DNA of 64,000 nt from Prostheceraeus crozeri (taxonomy: Eukaryota; Platyhelminthes; Polycladida; Euryleptidae), in the NCBI GenBank assembly GCA_907163375.1, contig CAJQUW010003607.1, positions 248,001-312,000 of the forward strand, given 5' to 3'. The translations under genes were made by a program, and so were the position numbers. Under the pieces are notes generated by a model that worked only from the letters and a program-made list of their open reading frames with translations, did no database searches and was not told where the DNA came from. Positions 19,401-29,329 of this stretch are shown piece by piece. Within the stretch, counting starts at the first letter, position 1; each line of letters opens with the position of its first letter.

Positions 19401-19457
19401 GATTGAAATGAAATGAAATGAGAGGCAGTGGTTTATATACCCCTCTAACGCGACGCA

Positions 19458-19598
19458 ACGTTCAAGTTGACTGATAGCAGATTCAACTTAATGATAGTAT
19501 TTGCCAGTCCGAAGACTGCCCAGGGCAAACCGCGTGGAGGTTCTATCATGTCTTGCCCCATGGTGGCCCTTAAGAGAGCCGATGGTTCGTTCTCGGGA
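19458..19598. repeat. 140-bp direct repeat, copy 3
   Basis: Near-identical to copies 1 and 2, lying between the coiled-coil gene (ends 19697) and the TATA box of the 19134-19400 gene. Each of the three minus-strand genes in this region has one copy between its 3' end and the next gene. Confidence 0.85.
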
Positions 19599-19696
19599 GT
19601 GTCGTGATGGGGTGGTGAAGGCGGGCAAAGATCTGCAATGAAAATGATATGTATTAGAATAGGATATACTATCTTATTTACTTTTCACTTACCAAG

Positions 19697-20851
19697 TTAG
19701 CCATCCTTTGGCAGTCTCGCGCGCTTCCGAATCGAGAATTTATACAGATGGCCGCGCATTCTTAGGCTGGCATGCAGACATTTCTTGGTCGGATGGCCGT
19801 TATAACATATTATAGATTCGTCGAGGCTTTGATTTACCAGTACTTCGCCGTCCAAATGATTATCCCGAATAGGGATGTGAAATTCAAACAAACGATCCTC
19901 ATTCACACGATTCCACTCATCCCTCATGCGCTCCAACTTCTCATACACCTGCCTCTCATCACCCCGCCGAGCCACAGTCCTCTCCAACTCAACATTCCTC
20001 GCTCTCAATACACTCATCTCCTTTATCATCTCCTTAAACTTCGCTTCTGCATCTCTCATTCTTCTCTCCGCAGCACTCGCCCTCTTCTCACACTCATCAT
20101 TCTTCTCTTCCAACTCTCGCGTCTTATTCTTCAAATCAGTCACACTACGCCTCATTCTAATATTCTCATCCGCTACCTCCTTCGACTTCAGTTCCTTCTT
20201 TTTCAACTCATCCAACTCCTTCACAACTTCATCCTTCACTTTCTTCAAACTCTCATACTTATTTATCAACAAATCATGCGCCATCTGCTGCGACACATGC
20301 CTCTTCTCTTCATCCTTCAATCACCTCACCGACTGCTTACGTATCCCACCACTCTTCACTTTTGGGGAAGATGAGCTCTTCGGGGGGTCGGTGATGACAA
20401 TGTTTGACACCTCCGACGACGAAGAGCTCAACTTCCTCACACGCTTCCTCACACGCTCCCTATCTAAATCCACATCATCCTCATCATCACTCTCAAGCAC
20501 TCTCTTTCGCCCAATCTCAGCCTCCAACGACGCAACCGCCCTCGCCAACTCATCATTCTCAACCTTACCCTCTCGCTCTATAGCCAACATTCGCTCCCTC
20601 TCTTCCACAATCAACTGCGTAAATCTCAAGTCACTCACCAAACCTCCACTACAGTCAGCATGCACTCTGTAGAAACGCGCCTCATCCTCATCACCCTTCA
20701 GCACTCTACACTTCACACACGCAACCCTATTCAGGATAATCATGTGGTCGGTGCCCGCCTTCTTTACATGCGCCTTGGCGTCCGCACTGCGATTAATTCG
20801 CCCACATGTGCACATCTTGATATGATATTTTCTATTCTTGTCATTATCCAT
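19697..20851 (-). pseudogene. Coiled-coil protein with N-terminal zinc-binding-like cysteines, one in-frame TGA
   Basis: From the ATG at 20851 the frame reads 176 codons to a TGA at 20323-20321, then about 207 more in the same frame to 19697. The N-terminus has CTCG, CVKC and HADC, possibly a zinc site. An acidic/serine-rich linker with a basic KRVRKRVRK patch follows, and then a long heptad-rich coiled coil (20310-19900). The C-terminus is basic (SIRKRARL). The family is unknown. It has a non-coding first exon and intron upstream. Confidence 0.6.
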
Positions 20852-20869
20852 GCCTGATTTTATCGTTAA

Positions 20870-21484
20870 CTGTAAGATAATGAAATTTGTATAAGTTTGG
20901 AATCATGTAGTACAGTCATATTCCTAAAGCATTACACTTAGTCAGGAATGATAGATTTGAGTATAGTGAGTGGCACTCGATTCCGTCGACAGCCCGAAGG
21001 CCTTGTACTGATCACTAGGGAAGTGAGAGATCTTCCCCGATACCCGCTCTTTACAGCTGAAGACGTCATTGTCACTGCCCCGAAGTGGTAACAGGAACGC
21101 CGAGTCAAAGGTAGTGATCAGTAGCTGGGATCTAACCCCTCACAGCTGCCTTAGACTTAGTTAAATTTCAAATCTGATAGCAGATTTGAACTCAACATAC
21201 TTGAAAACTTTAGTCTACATGTTAAAACTTTGAAAAAACTGAAAATTAAGAATTTTTAAAAAAATTCCGCATTTTTACTACTCATACTACTTTTAAAACA
21301 ATTTATTAGTAGTAAAGACACTATCAAACTCTATCATACAAACTTTGAAGTAAGAAGATAGCTTGCCTACTTCAAAAGATAGAGTCCTTTGAAACACCCG
21401 ATATCGGGAGCTCAGAGCGACGACCGTCGCTTACCTCGTCTTTCGATGAAGTGATCAGACTTACGTTGTCGCGGGTTTATATAT
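20870..21484 (-). promoter_or_regulatory. TATA promoter, 5' exon and 565-bp leader intron of the coiled-coil gene
   Basis: TATATAAA at 21483-21476 on the minus strand, a predicted start near 21453, and a donor GTAAGC at 21434. The acceptor CTTACAG ends at 20870, just before the coding exon. Within the intron, 21167-21190 is a perfect palindrome with 10-bp arms and an ATAG loop, sharing the CTGATAGCAG core of the 140-bp repeats. Confidence 0.5.
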
Positions 21485-21654
21485 GCTCGGAAGAAAACTT
21501 AAAATGGCTCTATCTCCGAAAGTATTCATCGTAGCGACATGCGGTTTGTTGCAAACGATTTGTCTCATCATTCTTTACAATATGACACCTGAACCATTCT
21601 CATATGACCACGGGAAGTTGGTCCGTCAGTACATGTCCATGTAACATGCCACAA

Positions 21655-21910
21655 GTGAAAAAATTCCTAAGTGTGAGAGCTCCAGTGTGGTGAAAATTTT
21701 GAAAAATTTAAAACTTCCGAATTTCGACCTGGGACCTTTACCAAAACATTTTTCATCAAATTTCACTGACCTCCCCCCCTCGTTCAGAGAAATTTGATGA
21801 AAAATGTTTTGGTGACGGTCCCAGGTCGAAATGACACACTTTGGAAAATTTTCAAAATTTTACCCATACAAAGCCACTCTGACACTTAGGATTTTTTCAG
21901 GTGAGCTCCG
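21655..21910. repeat. Subterminal hairpin and third repeat unit inside the right end of element A
   Basis: 21719-21768 and 21789-21833 are inverted copies of the TIR unit sequence (FACCTGGGACC-type region read as GACCTGGGACC) around a CCCCCC loop. 21787-21908 is a further direct copy of the TIR unit. This extends the right end beyond what the left end has. Confidence 0.7.
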
Positions 21911-21912
21911 AC

Positions 21913-22523
21913 CTAAAATCTTAAATGGCGTCTCACATATAAACGAAGACAGATATGAACAAGCCGTTTCTTTCACTGAATTTGTCTCACTCTTAGCTTT
22001 CAAACGAGCTATTGCACGACAAAATCCGTCCACTAGAAGCCAAGATCGAAGCGAGCTCTCCCGAGGGGGGGAGGTCCGTGAAATTTGATGAAAAATGTTT
22101 TGGTGAAGGTCCCAGGTCGAAATTCCACACTTTGGAAAATTTTCAAAATTTTACCCATACAAAGCCACTCTGACACTTAGGATTTTTTCAGGTGAGCGAG
22201 CTCCGACCTAAAATCTTGTAACAGCTCTAACTTTTGAACGGCTGGTCCGATTGACTCGCGGCAAAAATGGCGTCGAGCAGTTTTTTCTCCTCTTTCAAAC
22301 GAGTAGCTGTAAGACAAAATCCGTTCACTAGAACAAAAGTTAGAAGATTGCTGTCGGTGGGGTCCGTGAAATTTGATGAAAAATGTTTTGGTGAAGGTCC
22401 CAGGTCGAAATTCCACACTTTGGAAAATTTTCAAAATTTTACCCATACAAAGCCACTCTGACACTTAGGATTTTTTCAAGTGAGCTACGACAGTCCACCC
22501 TCCCAACCTGGCCGGCACACCAC
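21913..22523 (-). repeat. Right terminal inverted repeat of element A, inner segment
   Basis: Reverse complement of left positions 1278 back to about 657. It differs from the left by scattered changes (one short indel in the C-rich stretch near 22355). It is cut at 22523 by element B; the outer 247 bases resume at 38489. Confidence 0.92.
22518..22523. repeat. 6-bp target-site duplication of element B
   Basis: CACCAC at 22518-22523 and again at 38489-38494, immediately outside the termini of element B. The uninterrupted sequence is present in the left TIR of element A (complement of 657-662), which proves the insertion point. Confidence 0.95.
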
Positions 22524-23090
22524 AGTAGTATATAGTGTGACATCCGGCGCGACGCTTCGCTTCGCTTTGCTTCGCTTAGCTTGCGCCGGATGTCACACTT
22601 TTGCGGGGTTTTTCAAAAAATCAAAATTTCAAAAATGTAGGTAGACTTCAAATTTCACGTGGCCGAAGGCCGAAGGGCGAAAATTTAAGCGTTTTTAAAG
22701 AAACCCAATTTTCAAATTTTTCAAAATCTCAAAATTTGAGAATTACAATTTTCACCCTTAAAATCATGACCGTTCCAGGACACCGAAAATCATAAAAGTT
22801 AAGAATCTCAAAATTTGAGAATTACAATTTCTCGCTTAAATCATGACCGTTCCAGGACACCGAAAATCATAAAAGTTAAGAATTTCAAATTCATGAATTT
22901 TATCCATCTTTCAGGTTTTCAAAATATATCATGTGACTAAAAATATTTCTTTAAAAATGGAAGAAACAAAAGTGGAAGAAACTGCAAGAATATATCCTTC
23001 GTAATCTCAATTAAAAACAAGTGAAATGGATCTCAATTATTATTAAGATTAGAGCATTATGATAAATTAAGAAGACGCAATTATTACTTA
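22524..23090 (+). repeat. Left terminal inverted repeat of element B, with a truncated copy of the terminal gene
   Basis: Matches the complement of 38488 down to about 37900, with internal differences (a 75-bp stretch near 22737-22880 is duplicated here). 22535-22550 and 22583-22598 form a 16-bp-arm hairpin with a loop of CTTCG repeats. From 22959 the start of the gene at 38145 is repeated (MEETKVEETARIYPS) but stops after about 15 codons. Scattered matching pieces continue to 23090. Confidence 0.85.
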
Positions 23091-23867
23091 GTCATTCTTC
23101 GTTATTGTATGCTCAACATTATTTAAAGTACTAATTGTGTGAACTAGAAGATCATTGTAACTCATAAACTCAAAATTATTCAATGAACCGTACACTGGCT
23201 GATAATTCAAGAGAGACAGAGATTGAAGAGAGAGAGAGAGAGAGATTGAAGAGAGAGAAAAATCTAGCAGCTTTCCCCTAAAATTATCGTGCTATCTCTT
23301 GTAATTTCAATTTACCCATCGGTAAACTTTTGACATTTCAACTTACGCGTGCGCAAAAGTTTTGACATTTCAATTTACCCCTACGTAAATTATTTTCAGA
23401 ATCTGTTTTCAAAATCTATTTTCAAAATCCATTTGCAAAGTCTGTTTTCAAATTCAGTTTTAGAAATCGATTTGTAAAATTCATTTAGCGTTTGCCAAAC
23501 ACATACGGGTAGTAAAGTACTTCCCATTGTGAAGACATGAATAGATTAAGCACATAAGAGTGCATTGACAATAAAAGCAAATGACAATAAAATTCTTCTT
23601 GTGAACTCAGAACGCATAAACGCCGATATGCGGGTTAGTTGTTATGGCAATTTTAAACAATCATTTTTACGATAAAACATATTAACAAAAGAAGTTCATG
23701 AAGAAAATGAAAATATGTAAAAAAATATAGATTACAATAATTATAATATAATCATTTCAAAATCGAATAAGTAGTAAGGAAAGTCATCATTAGAGAACAG
23801 TTTTAAATCAATACCGCCTCCCTTCTGACTTCTAGGGTTCCCTATAAGAAATTTTTTTAATTATAAA
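23091..23867. other. Non-coding left arm of element B
   Basis: No gene seen. It holds a GA-rich run (23209-23265), two copies of a TTTTGACATTTCAA(T/C)TTAC unit (about 23325-23390), and degenerate 17-bp repeats with TTTTCAAAATC (23390-23490). The start of the protease gene is preceded by a T/A run. Confidence 0.6.
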
Positions 23868-24323
23868 ATGAGCAACATAAATGAGTTTTTTAAATTATAT
23901 GGAACGCAAACCACGACAAATTTCGACCTAAAGAAAATTGCTAATCAATTGGGAATAAAGAATTTTTATGTCCTAATGAGAGCCGAATTACAATTGATCA
24001 AAAATAGGCCAACAGGAACCTTCAGTTCCCGGAACAAAGTTCAAACTGTAAATTTCATAACAAATCTTCATACGTCAGATGAAAAAGGTGTACATTGGTC
24101 AGCAGGACAAAGAAATATAAACTGTTCTAATTATTATTTTGACTCATACGGATTTCCACCTACAAACGAAGTCAAAAAATTACTTGGCAATGGAATTTAT
24201 AATACATTTCAAATTCAAAAACCAGGAACTACATATTGCGGTCAATTATGTCTTTATGTTTTATTTAAATTACAGGAAGGAGTACCATTTCTAGATATTA
24301 TGTTAGAATTGAACGAACCGTAG
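23868..24323 (+). CDS. Adenain/Ulp1-like cysteine protease of element B
   Basis: 151 residues. GVHWSA (catalytic His), YYFDSYGFPP (Asp) and TTYCGQLCLYVLF (Gln/Cys region) appear in the adenain order. It is the Polinton maturation protease and the only core gene on the plus strand of the left arm. The start ATG follows TTTTTTTAATTATAAA. The stop codon TAG lies inside a GC-rich hairpin (GAACC-GTA-GGTTC, 24315-24327), so the C-terminus may have been altered by that insertion. Confidence 0.85.
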   Translation: MSNINEFFKLYGTQTTTNFDLKKIANQLGIKNFYVLMRAELQLIKNRPTGTFSSRNKVQTVNFITNLHTSDEKGVHWSAGQRNINCSNYYFDSYGFPPTNEVKKLLGNGIYNTFQIQKPGTTYCGQLCLYVLFKLQEGVPFLDIMLELNEP

Positions 24324-24357
24324 GTTCTATGGCTACGCCTAATGAAAATAATGATAA

Positions 24358-25647
24358 TTAAAAATCAGTTCGTTGTAATTCATTTTGATAAAATCGGCCT
24401 CTGATATTTTCATCATCTAAATCTTTGATTTCGTAAGTAATCGGATAAGTTTGATTTATTTTGCAAACTTCAAATATTTCTTTAGTCCAATAGCCAACGA
24501 AGCCTTTTTCAAATTTATTCTTTTATTTAAATATTCTAACTCTATCTCCAATTTTAAATTTCGGCTTAAGTTTCTGCAAATTCGGATTACTCTCATTCAA
24601 ATTTTTATTTTCGAATATTTTTTTTCTTATCAAATCAGGGTCGTCAGAAGCATTCTTTGGAGTTTCTTCAATACCAGAATGAACTTTATTATTGTACTCT
24701 TCTACAATTCCTGGTAATATCTTCAACTATTTCTGATTTCTTTGCTCAGTAAATTTCTTGAATAATTTATTTTTTAACGTGCGATTGAATCTTTCTATCA
24801 GTACGGCCTTCCCTGCATTTTCAGTTGAATAAACAGTTTCAAATAGTGGCTGAACGTTTCGGTTATAAAATTCCGACCCTTTATCAACAAACAATTTTTT
24901 TGGCTTTCTCTTACTTTCTTTAAAGATTTCTTTAAACGCATATTTAACTGATAGACCACTTTTATTTTTTAAAGGCTTTACCCAAGCGTATCGTGTATAT
25001 AAATCTATAACGGTCAATGCGTATTTGTAGTCCCTTTCATTCGGCATATGAATAAGATCAGCACTCCAAATATCATCATTATTAAATACTTTTACTTTCA
25101 ATAGATATTTCGGCTTTCTGTATTCTTTATGAATTTCAGACGCGTAGGTTCGAGCGTTGCTCTCAGACAGCTTTGCTGTCGTTTCATTTAAACCCTGTCC
25201 GAATAATATTTTAGCTTGTAAAGCTTTCTTAACAAACATTCTTTCAATTTTTTCTCTAAATGTAGGATTTTGAATACTATCTAATTCTTGAATCATCTTC
25301 TTATCAGCTGCATGTCGAGAACTTAGATCATGATTTCGATAAGCTAAATCATGCCTGTAAGCTGCGGCATCTACTCTATTTATTGGTTCTTCACCTGGTT
25401 TCGGATTATTATTCTCATCTAGTCTTATATCTAATCGAGTTCCTGGACCGGTATATGAATGACCAGGAAGATGTTTTTCTTTCGAATATTTACTCCAAAT
25501 AAAGCCAGGAAAGTTTTCTAATGTTTTTTGTATGTCACCTCCAATATGCTGACAATTTGAGTTTTTATTTTTGTTTAATAGATAATTCAATAAATCTAAA
25601 TTAGAAATTTTTAATTTAATTAAATTTTTGGAATTTGTAGAATTCAT
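24358..25647 (-). pseudogene. PLA2-like domain fused to rve integrase, two in-frame stops
   Basis: ATG at 25647. Residues about 65-130 form a parvovirus-type phospholipase A2 domain: Ca loop YTGPGT, then AAYRHDLAY with the His-Asp pair and a later AADKKM. The same frame continues into an integrase core: WSADLIHM (D), VDKGSEF (D), IERFNRTLK (E). After TAG (24729-24727, where the family has a Trp) and TAA (24525-24523) it reads GDRVRI and an SH3-like end with RGRFYQNEL. No chromodomain follows. A hairpin pair (25152-25180) is inserted in frame between the domains. PLA2 domains of viruses act on membranes at entry; joining one to an integrase is unusual and could be a fusion of neighbouring genes. 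Confidence 0.85.
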
Positions 25648-25679
25648 TTTAAAAGATAAAATAAATGATTTACCTTATA

Positions 25680-25738
25680 GAACCAAAGGTTCTGAGGCTT
25701 TAGCCGATCGGACCAAAGGTCCTGAGGTTATTACCGAA
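25680..25738. repeat. Tandem GC-rich double hairpin
   Basis: GAACC-AAA-GGTTC, then GGC-TTTA-GCC, then GATCG, immediately followed by a second version beginning GGACC-AAA-GGTCC. It lies between two ORFs in sequence that is otherwise nearly pure A/T. This is the clearest example of the scattered hairpin family of element B. Confidence 0.85.
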
Positions 25739-26213
25739 TCATACTAGGACTTAGATATATTCCAGAACCATCTTTAGTTTCTTTAATTTCAATTAAATCA
25801 TCAACATTGTGGAGAATATTTTTGAGAACTCGTTTTCCTTCATCAACTAATTTTAATTTACTAATAAAATTATCTACTATTCCGTCACCCCTAGCAACTT
25901 TCTCTAACTCTCTATTATGACGTTTTTGTTCTTCTAATGCTGCCTTCTCTGATTTATTTTTATTTATTCCTTGGACAATACCAGCTGTCCCACCTGCAAC
26001 ACTTCCTGCAGCTGCTATACCTCCTATTATTAGAGGAATTAATGATAGAATTCCGCCATTCTTTTCTTCTTGTAATTGAATATTCTCTATCATTGGTTTA
26101 CTTATGTAATACTTTTTTTTGTTAATCGTAATAGTTTTAGGGGTATTTTTGTCAACAATATTACGTAATTTTAATTCAACAGTTTTATTATTATTACTTT
26201 TCGCTTGCGACAT
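25731..26213 (-). CDS. Minor capsid/membrane-active protein candidate with glycine-alanine hydrophobic helix
   Basis: 160 residues, start ATG after a TTTTTTTATTAAAA run. The centre has GGILSLIPLIIGGIAAAGS, a hydrophobic Gly/Ala helix, then a charged helical segment (KNKSEKAALEEQKRHN) and ARGDG. Proteins of this form in Polintons are thought to be minor virion or membrane-active proteins. A similar layout is found at 27822-28343. The function is inferred. Intact. Confidence 0.5.
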   Translation of the reverse strand: MSQAKSNNNKTVELKLRNIVDKNTPKTITINKKKYYISKPMIENIQLQEEKNGGILSLIPLIIGGIAAAGSVAGGTAGIVQGINKNKSEKAALEEQKRHNRELEKVARGDGIVDNFISKLKLVDEGKRVLKNILHNVDDLIEIKETKDGSGIYLSPSMIR

Positions 26214-26319
26214 TTTTAATAAAAAAATTTTAAGTTATCAAAAATTTTTAATCTATTATGGTTGTCAAAATTTTAAGTTATGAAAAGAAATAATTAATCG
26301 GAGCGAAGCTCCTCTGGTT

Positions 26320-27702
26320 TTAGGCTATCCTAGCCATCTTTCCATTAAGAATTTCAATAGAATATTTTACATCTTCTAGCAATAAACCATAAGCCATCAA
26401 TGAAGTCGTGGAATCTTTTTTTTCAATATTAATTGTTACATCACAACCAGTCTTGATAATATCTTCAGATTGTGCACTTAAATCGAAACAGAAAACAGGA
26501 TATAAATGTCTCCAATCACCAGGAGTTAATTGTGGTTCAACTCCAAATTCTATACAAAGATTTCGATAAGAATCATATCCTTCCATAAATTGATTATTGG
26601 TATCATCGAATCTTAATGGATCAATTGGATATCGGGTTTGATTTAATGAAACTTGTAAACTTCGAATTGTATTAATATGGAAGAGATTATTGTTCTTATC
26701 AAAACTTGGAGAATTATTTCTTTGAAATGTTAGTAATAAATATCTTGGAGTATTCGCAGTTCTAGTAAAATGCCAGTTAAATCTTTGTTCGGAAAAAGTT
26801 ACTGAACTAGCAGTACGCTTTAGAAAATTTACTGGAATTGGTTTGTTAGTATTTAATCTTTTTGCAATAGCTGTTTCAATCTCTAAACTAGGAGTAATAT
26901 GCTTAATCCACCATTCAAGTCTATCAATTTTTAAATATGCTTTTTTTCCAGTCTTACCAAAAAAAATTAATTCATTATTTGCTGTACGATGAATTATTAA
27001 CTTAAATTTTAATTGATATGATATTTTATCATAATCTAAATATCCGAATAATGGAGACAATGACCAATTTACTGTCTGTTTACTTTTCTTGTTAAATTCA
27101 CGTCTTTCTTTATATGCATCATTATTTCTTTTATTTAAATGTTTTGCAATATTTTCTACATCTTTCGCAATTCCTGCTGCATCTGTTCCAGCGTGAGTTA
27201 AATCATCAACAATTATACCATCATTAGTATCAGGAAACCAACCTTCGATTTCATACTTTTTATTATTTTCACCAATTGTTACAAATCTAAGCATTGTATC
27301 AATTACAGCTGGAGAATCACTTATTGTTTCTATTATATTTATTATATATTTATTATATTTCTATTCTATTATATTATATTTCTATCTTATTGCAACATCT
27401 AAACGCATTTGTGTAAATAATCTTGGAAAGAAATTATTCTCTAGTGCAATATTATCGGTATCTGGTAATGGTGTTGTAAAATTGGCATCACTATATAAAG
27501 AATATTCACAGTGTAAAAATGAATCAGGTAAATATATATAACTCTTCTGATTATCAACTTCAAAAATTAAATCACCTCCAGTATTTACTCTACTGGAAGA
27601 TCCGGGATTCATAGCAATTCTTATATAGTCATTCTTTTTTTGATTGTAACTGACGAACGGAGGATCGTCTAATCTAAATTTATTTTCGATAAGCGAAGAC
27701 AT
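26320..27702 (-). pseudogene. Double-jelly-roll major capsid protein of element B, split by an AT expansion
   Basis: ATG at 27702. The first 107 codons (FRLDDPPFVSYNQ...SFLHCEYSLY) end at stops in 27381-27295. The same frame resumes and runs to 26320. Conserved family blocks are SLSPLFGYLDYDK, LKFKLIIHRTANNELIF and LEWWIKHITPSLE, typical of the Polinton double-jelly-roll capsid protein. The two parts lie in one frame, separated by about 87 bases of AT-rich repeat full of stops. The capsid type differs from the hexon-like protein of element A. Confidence 0.8.
27295..27381. repeat. AT-rich microsatellite expansion inside the capsid gene
   Basis: Repeated ATATAATA/GAAATATAATA units with at least five in-frame stops. 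Its length keeps the reading frame across the capsid gene. Part of the flanking coding sequence (ISDSPAVID) is still readable on its downstream side. Confidence 0.75.
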
Positions 27703-27821
27703 TTTTATAAAAAATAATTTGACTTTTTGTTTTTCTCACAGACAGAAAAAATTTTTACTAAAATATAATTTTAGAATTTTAACAAAAAAATTTTACTAAA
27801 AAATTTTACTACAATATAATT

Positions 27822-28343
27822 TTAGAATTTTGCTAGACCATTGCCTCTTATTTCTTCAATTGAACGTTCTATGGCTACGCCTGTTTTCTTCCCCTTTTTA
27901 CTATCAGACGGAGCTCCGCTCCTCAAGGTTTCACCCCCTACAGCTATGTTAGCAATTTTGTTTTTTGTTTCCTCTGAAAGTTTTTTTAAATTTTTTAGTT
28001 CTTCAGAATCATTCCTAAGTTTACGAATAGCTTCTAGTTGTTTTAATTCGTTTTGAGACTTAACAGCATTTGATATTGCACTAGCTGTACTACCTATAGC
28101 AGCTGCTCCTTTTGCAGCAGATGTAATCAAATCTTTATTATTTTTAATTAAGTTAAAGATACTTCCAATACCAGAAAAGATGCCAGCCCCTTCTTTTTGA
28201 ACGGCACCTGCGGTGCCTAGGAACTTGTGTGTTCCGATTGTTTCTACACTGTCATAATGGTAAACAGAATTCATAGATGGTTCATGAGAAATTTTTTTAT
28301 TTGAAGCAAAATGTTTAAGATTGTGTTTGTAAATTATAGGCAT
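27822..28343 (-). CDS. Gly/Ala-rich membrane-active virion protein candidate carrying three hairpin insertions
   Basis: 173 residues, start ATG after CCTAAAAA. The centre has GIFSGIGSIFNLI and TSAAKGAAAIGSTASAIS, like the protein at 25731-26213, followed by a coiled-coil segment. Three GC hairpins fall inside the frame (28203-28217, 27910-27922, 27862-27881) and are translated as short runs such as TLRSGAPSD. Their presence without breaking the frame suggests insertions tolerated in loops. Confidence 0.5.
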   Translation of the reverse strand: MPIIYKHNLKHFASNKKISHEPSMNSVYHYDSVETIGTHKFLGTAGAVQKEGAGIFSGIGSIFNLIKNNKDLITSAAKGAAAIGSTASAISNAVKSQNELKQLEAIRKLRNDSEELKNLKKLSEETKNKIANIAVGGETLRSGAPSDSKKGKKTGVAIERSIEEIRGNGLAKF

Positions 28344-28395
28344 TTTTTAGGATTAAATTTGACTTTTGGGAAAAATATTTATGTTAATATTTGCG

Positions 28396-29283
28396 CTAAG
28401 ATTTACGTTTGTGAATGGACAACAACTTCGAGATAACTTTATTAATTGACTGTTGCACTTTATCTATTGCGTCAAGCAGCGTGTGATGTACTTTAATTTC
28501 TTTTCTATTAACTTGCATTTTCTGGTGATTAATCTTCAATGCCGTTTTAAGTGCATTTAACTTAATTTTAAGAACATCTAATTGTCTTTTAACAGCATCT
28601 AACTGTTCTTTATTTTCTTTAGAGTTTTCTTGTAAATTTTTCTTTAATTCATTTTTTAAATTGATTTTAAGAGTTTTCATTTTATCAACTCTTTGATTAA
28701 GCGAGTTTACTTCATTTATTATTCTATTCATCTTTTTCATTTGTTGAGTAATTTTAGAACTTAATTCATCAACACTTTTTTGGAATGTAGTTTGTAACTG
28801 CTTTAAATTTTTTTAAATTCTTTCAGGTAGTTTTTCTATTTCATCTTCTAATTGTTCTTTCAATAGTTGTATCTGATGTTTATTTTTAATGACTGCAGAT
28901 TTTAACTTTATAGAAAGTAATATTAAAATTTTTGATTGTTCTGAAATCTTTTTAAAAAGTTTTGCTATATCTGCTTCTAGCTCTTTATCCTTTTTATCAA
29001 GTTTTAATAATTTTTCGTTTAATGATTTGTCATTAAGTTTAAGCAACTTTAATTCATTCATCAGTGGAACCAAAACATCGTTTATATATTTTTCTTTTAA
29101 GTCATTGATTTGTGTATCAACATATTGTTTATTTGTTAACTCTGTATTTTGTTGCGGAAGAATAGAAAGATGCAATGGACCAGATAAAACGTCTCCAGTT
29201 TTCATAATATAATTTTCTATCTCTATCTCTAATTCACGATTATTCGGGATATATGCACCTCCACCAACATTTGGTAACATCAT
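28396..29283 (-). pseudogene. Fibre-like protein with phage tail-fibre repeat and long coiled coil, one in-frame TAA
   Basis: ATG at 29283. Residues 25-65 read MKTGDVLSGPLHL then QNTELTNKQYVD, the well-known phage tail-fibre repeat ('G..MsG.L......p....d..nK.YVD'). The rest is an almost continuous coiled coil. TAA at 28815-28813 interrupts it; the same frame continues to 28396 with more coiled coil and a basic end. Such proteins form trimeric spikes, so a receptor-binding or vertex fibre role is inferred. Confidence 0.65.
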
Positions 29284-29329
29284 TTTTTAACAATAAAAAT
29301 ATAAAATTTTTTCTAATAAAAATAAAAAA

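Noticed and set aside
2583-20323. Stop-codon reassignment in element A, given many in-frame stops
   Set aside because: All three stop codons interrupt genes, while intact genes of the same element and the host exon end at normal stops. Decay is simpler.
22601-22795. ORF of 64 codons in the left TIR of element B
   Set aside because: Low-complexity TIR sequence with no counterpart in the right TIR.
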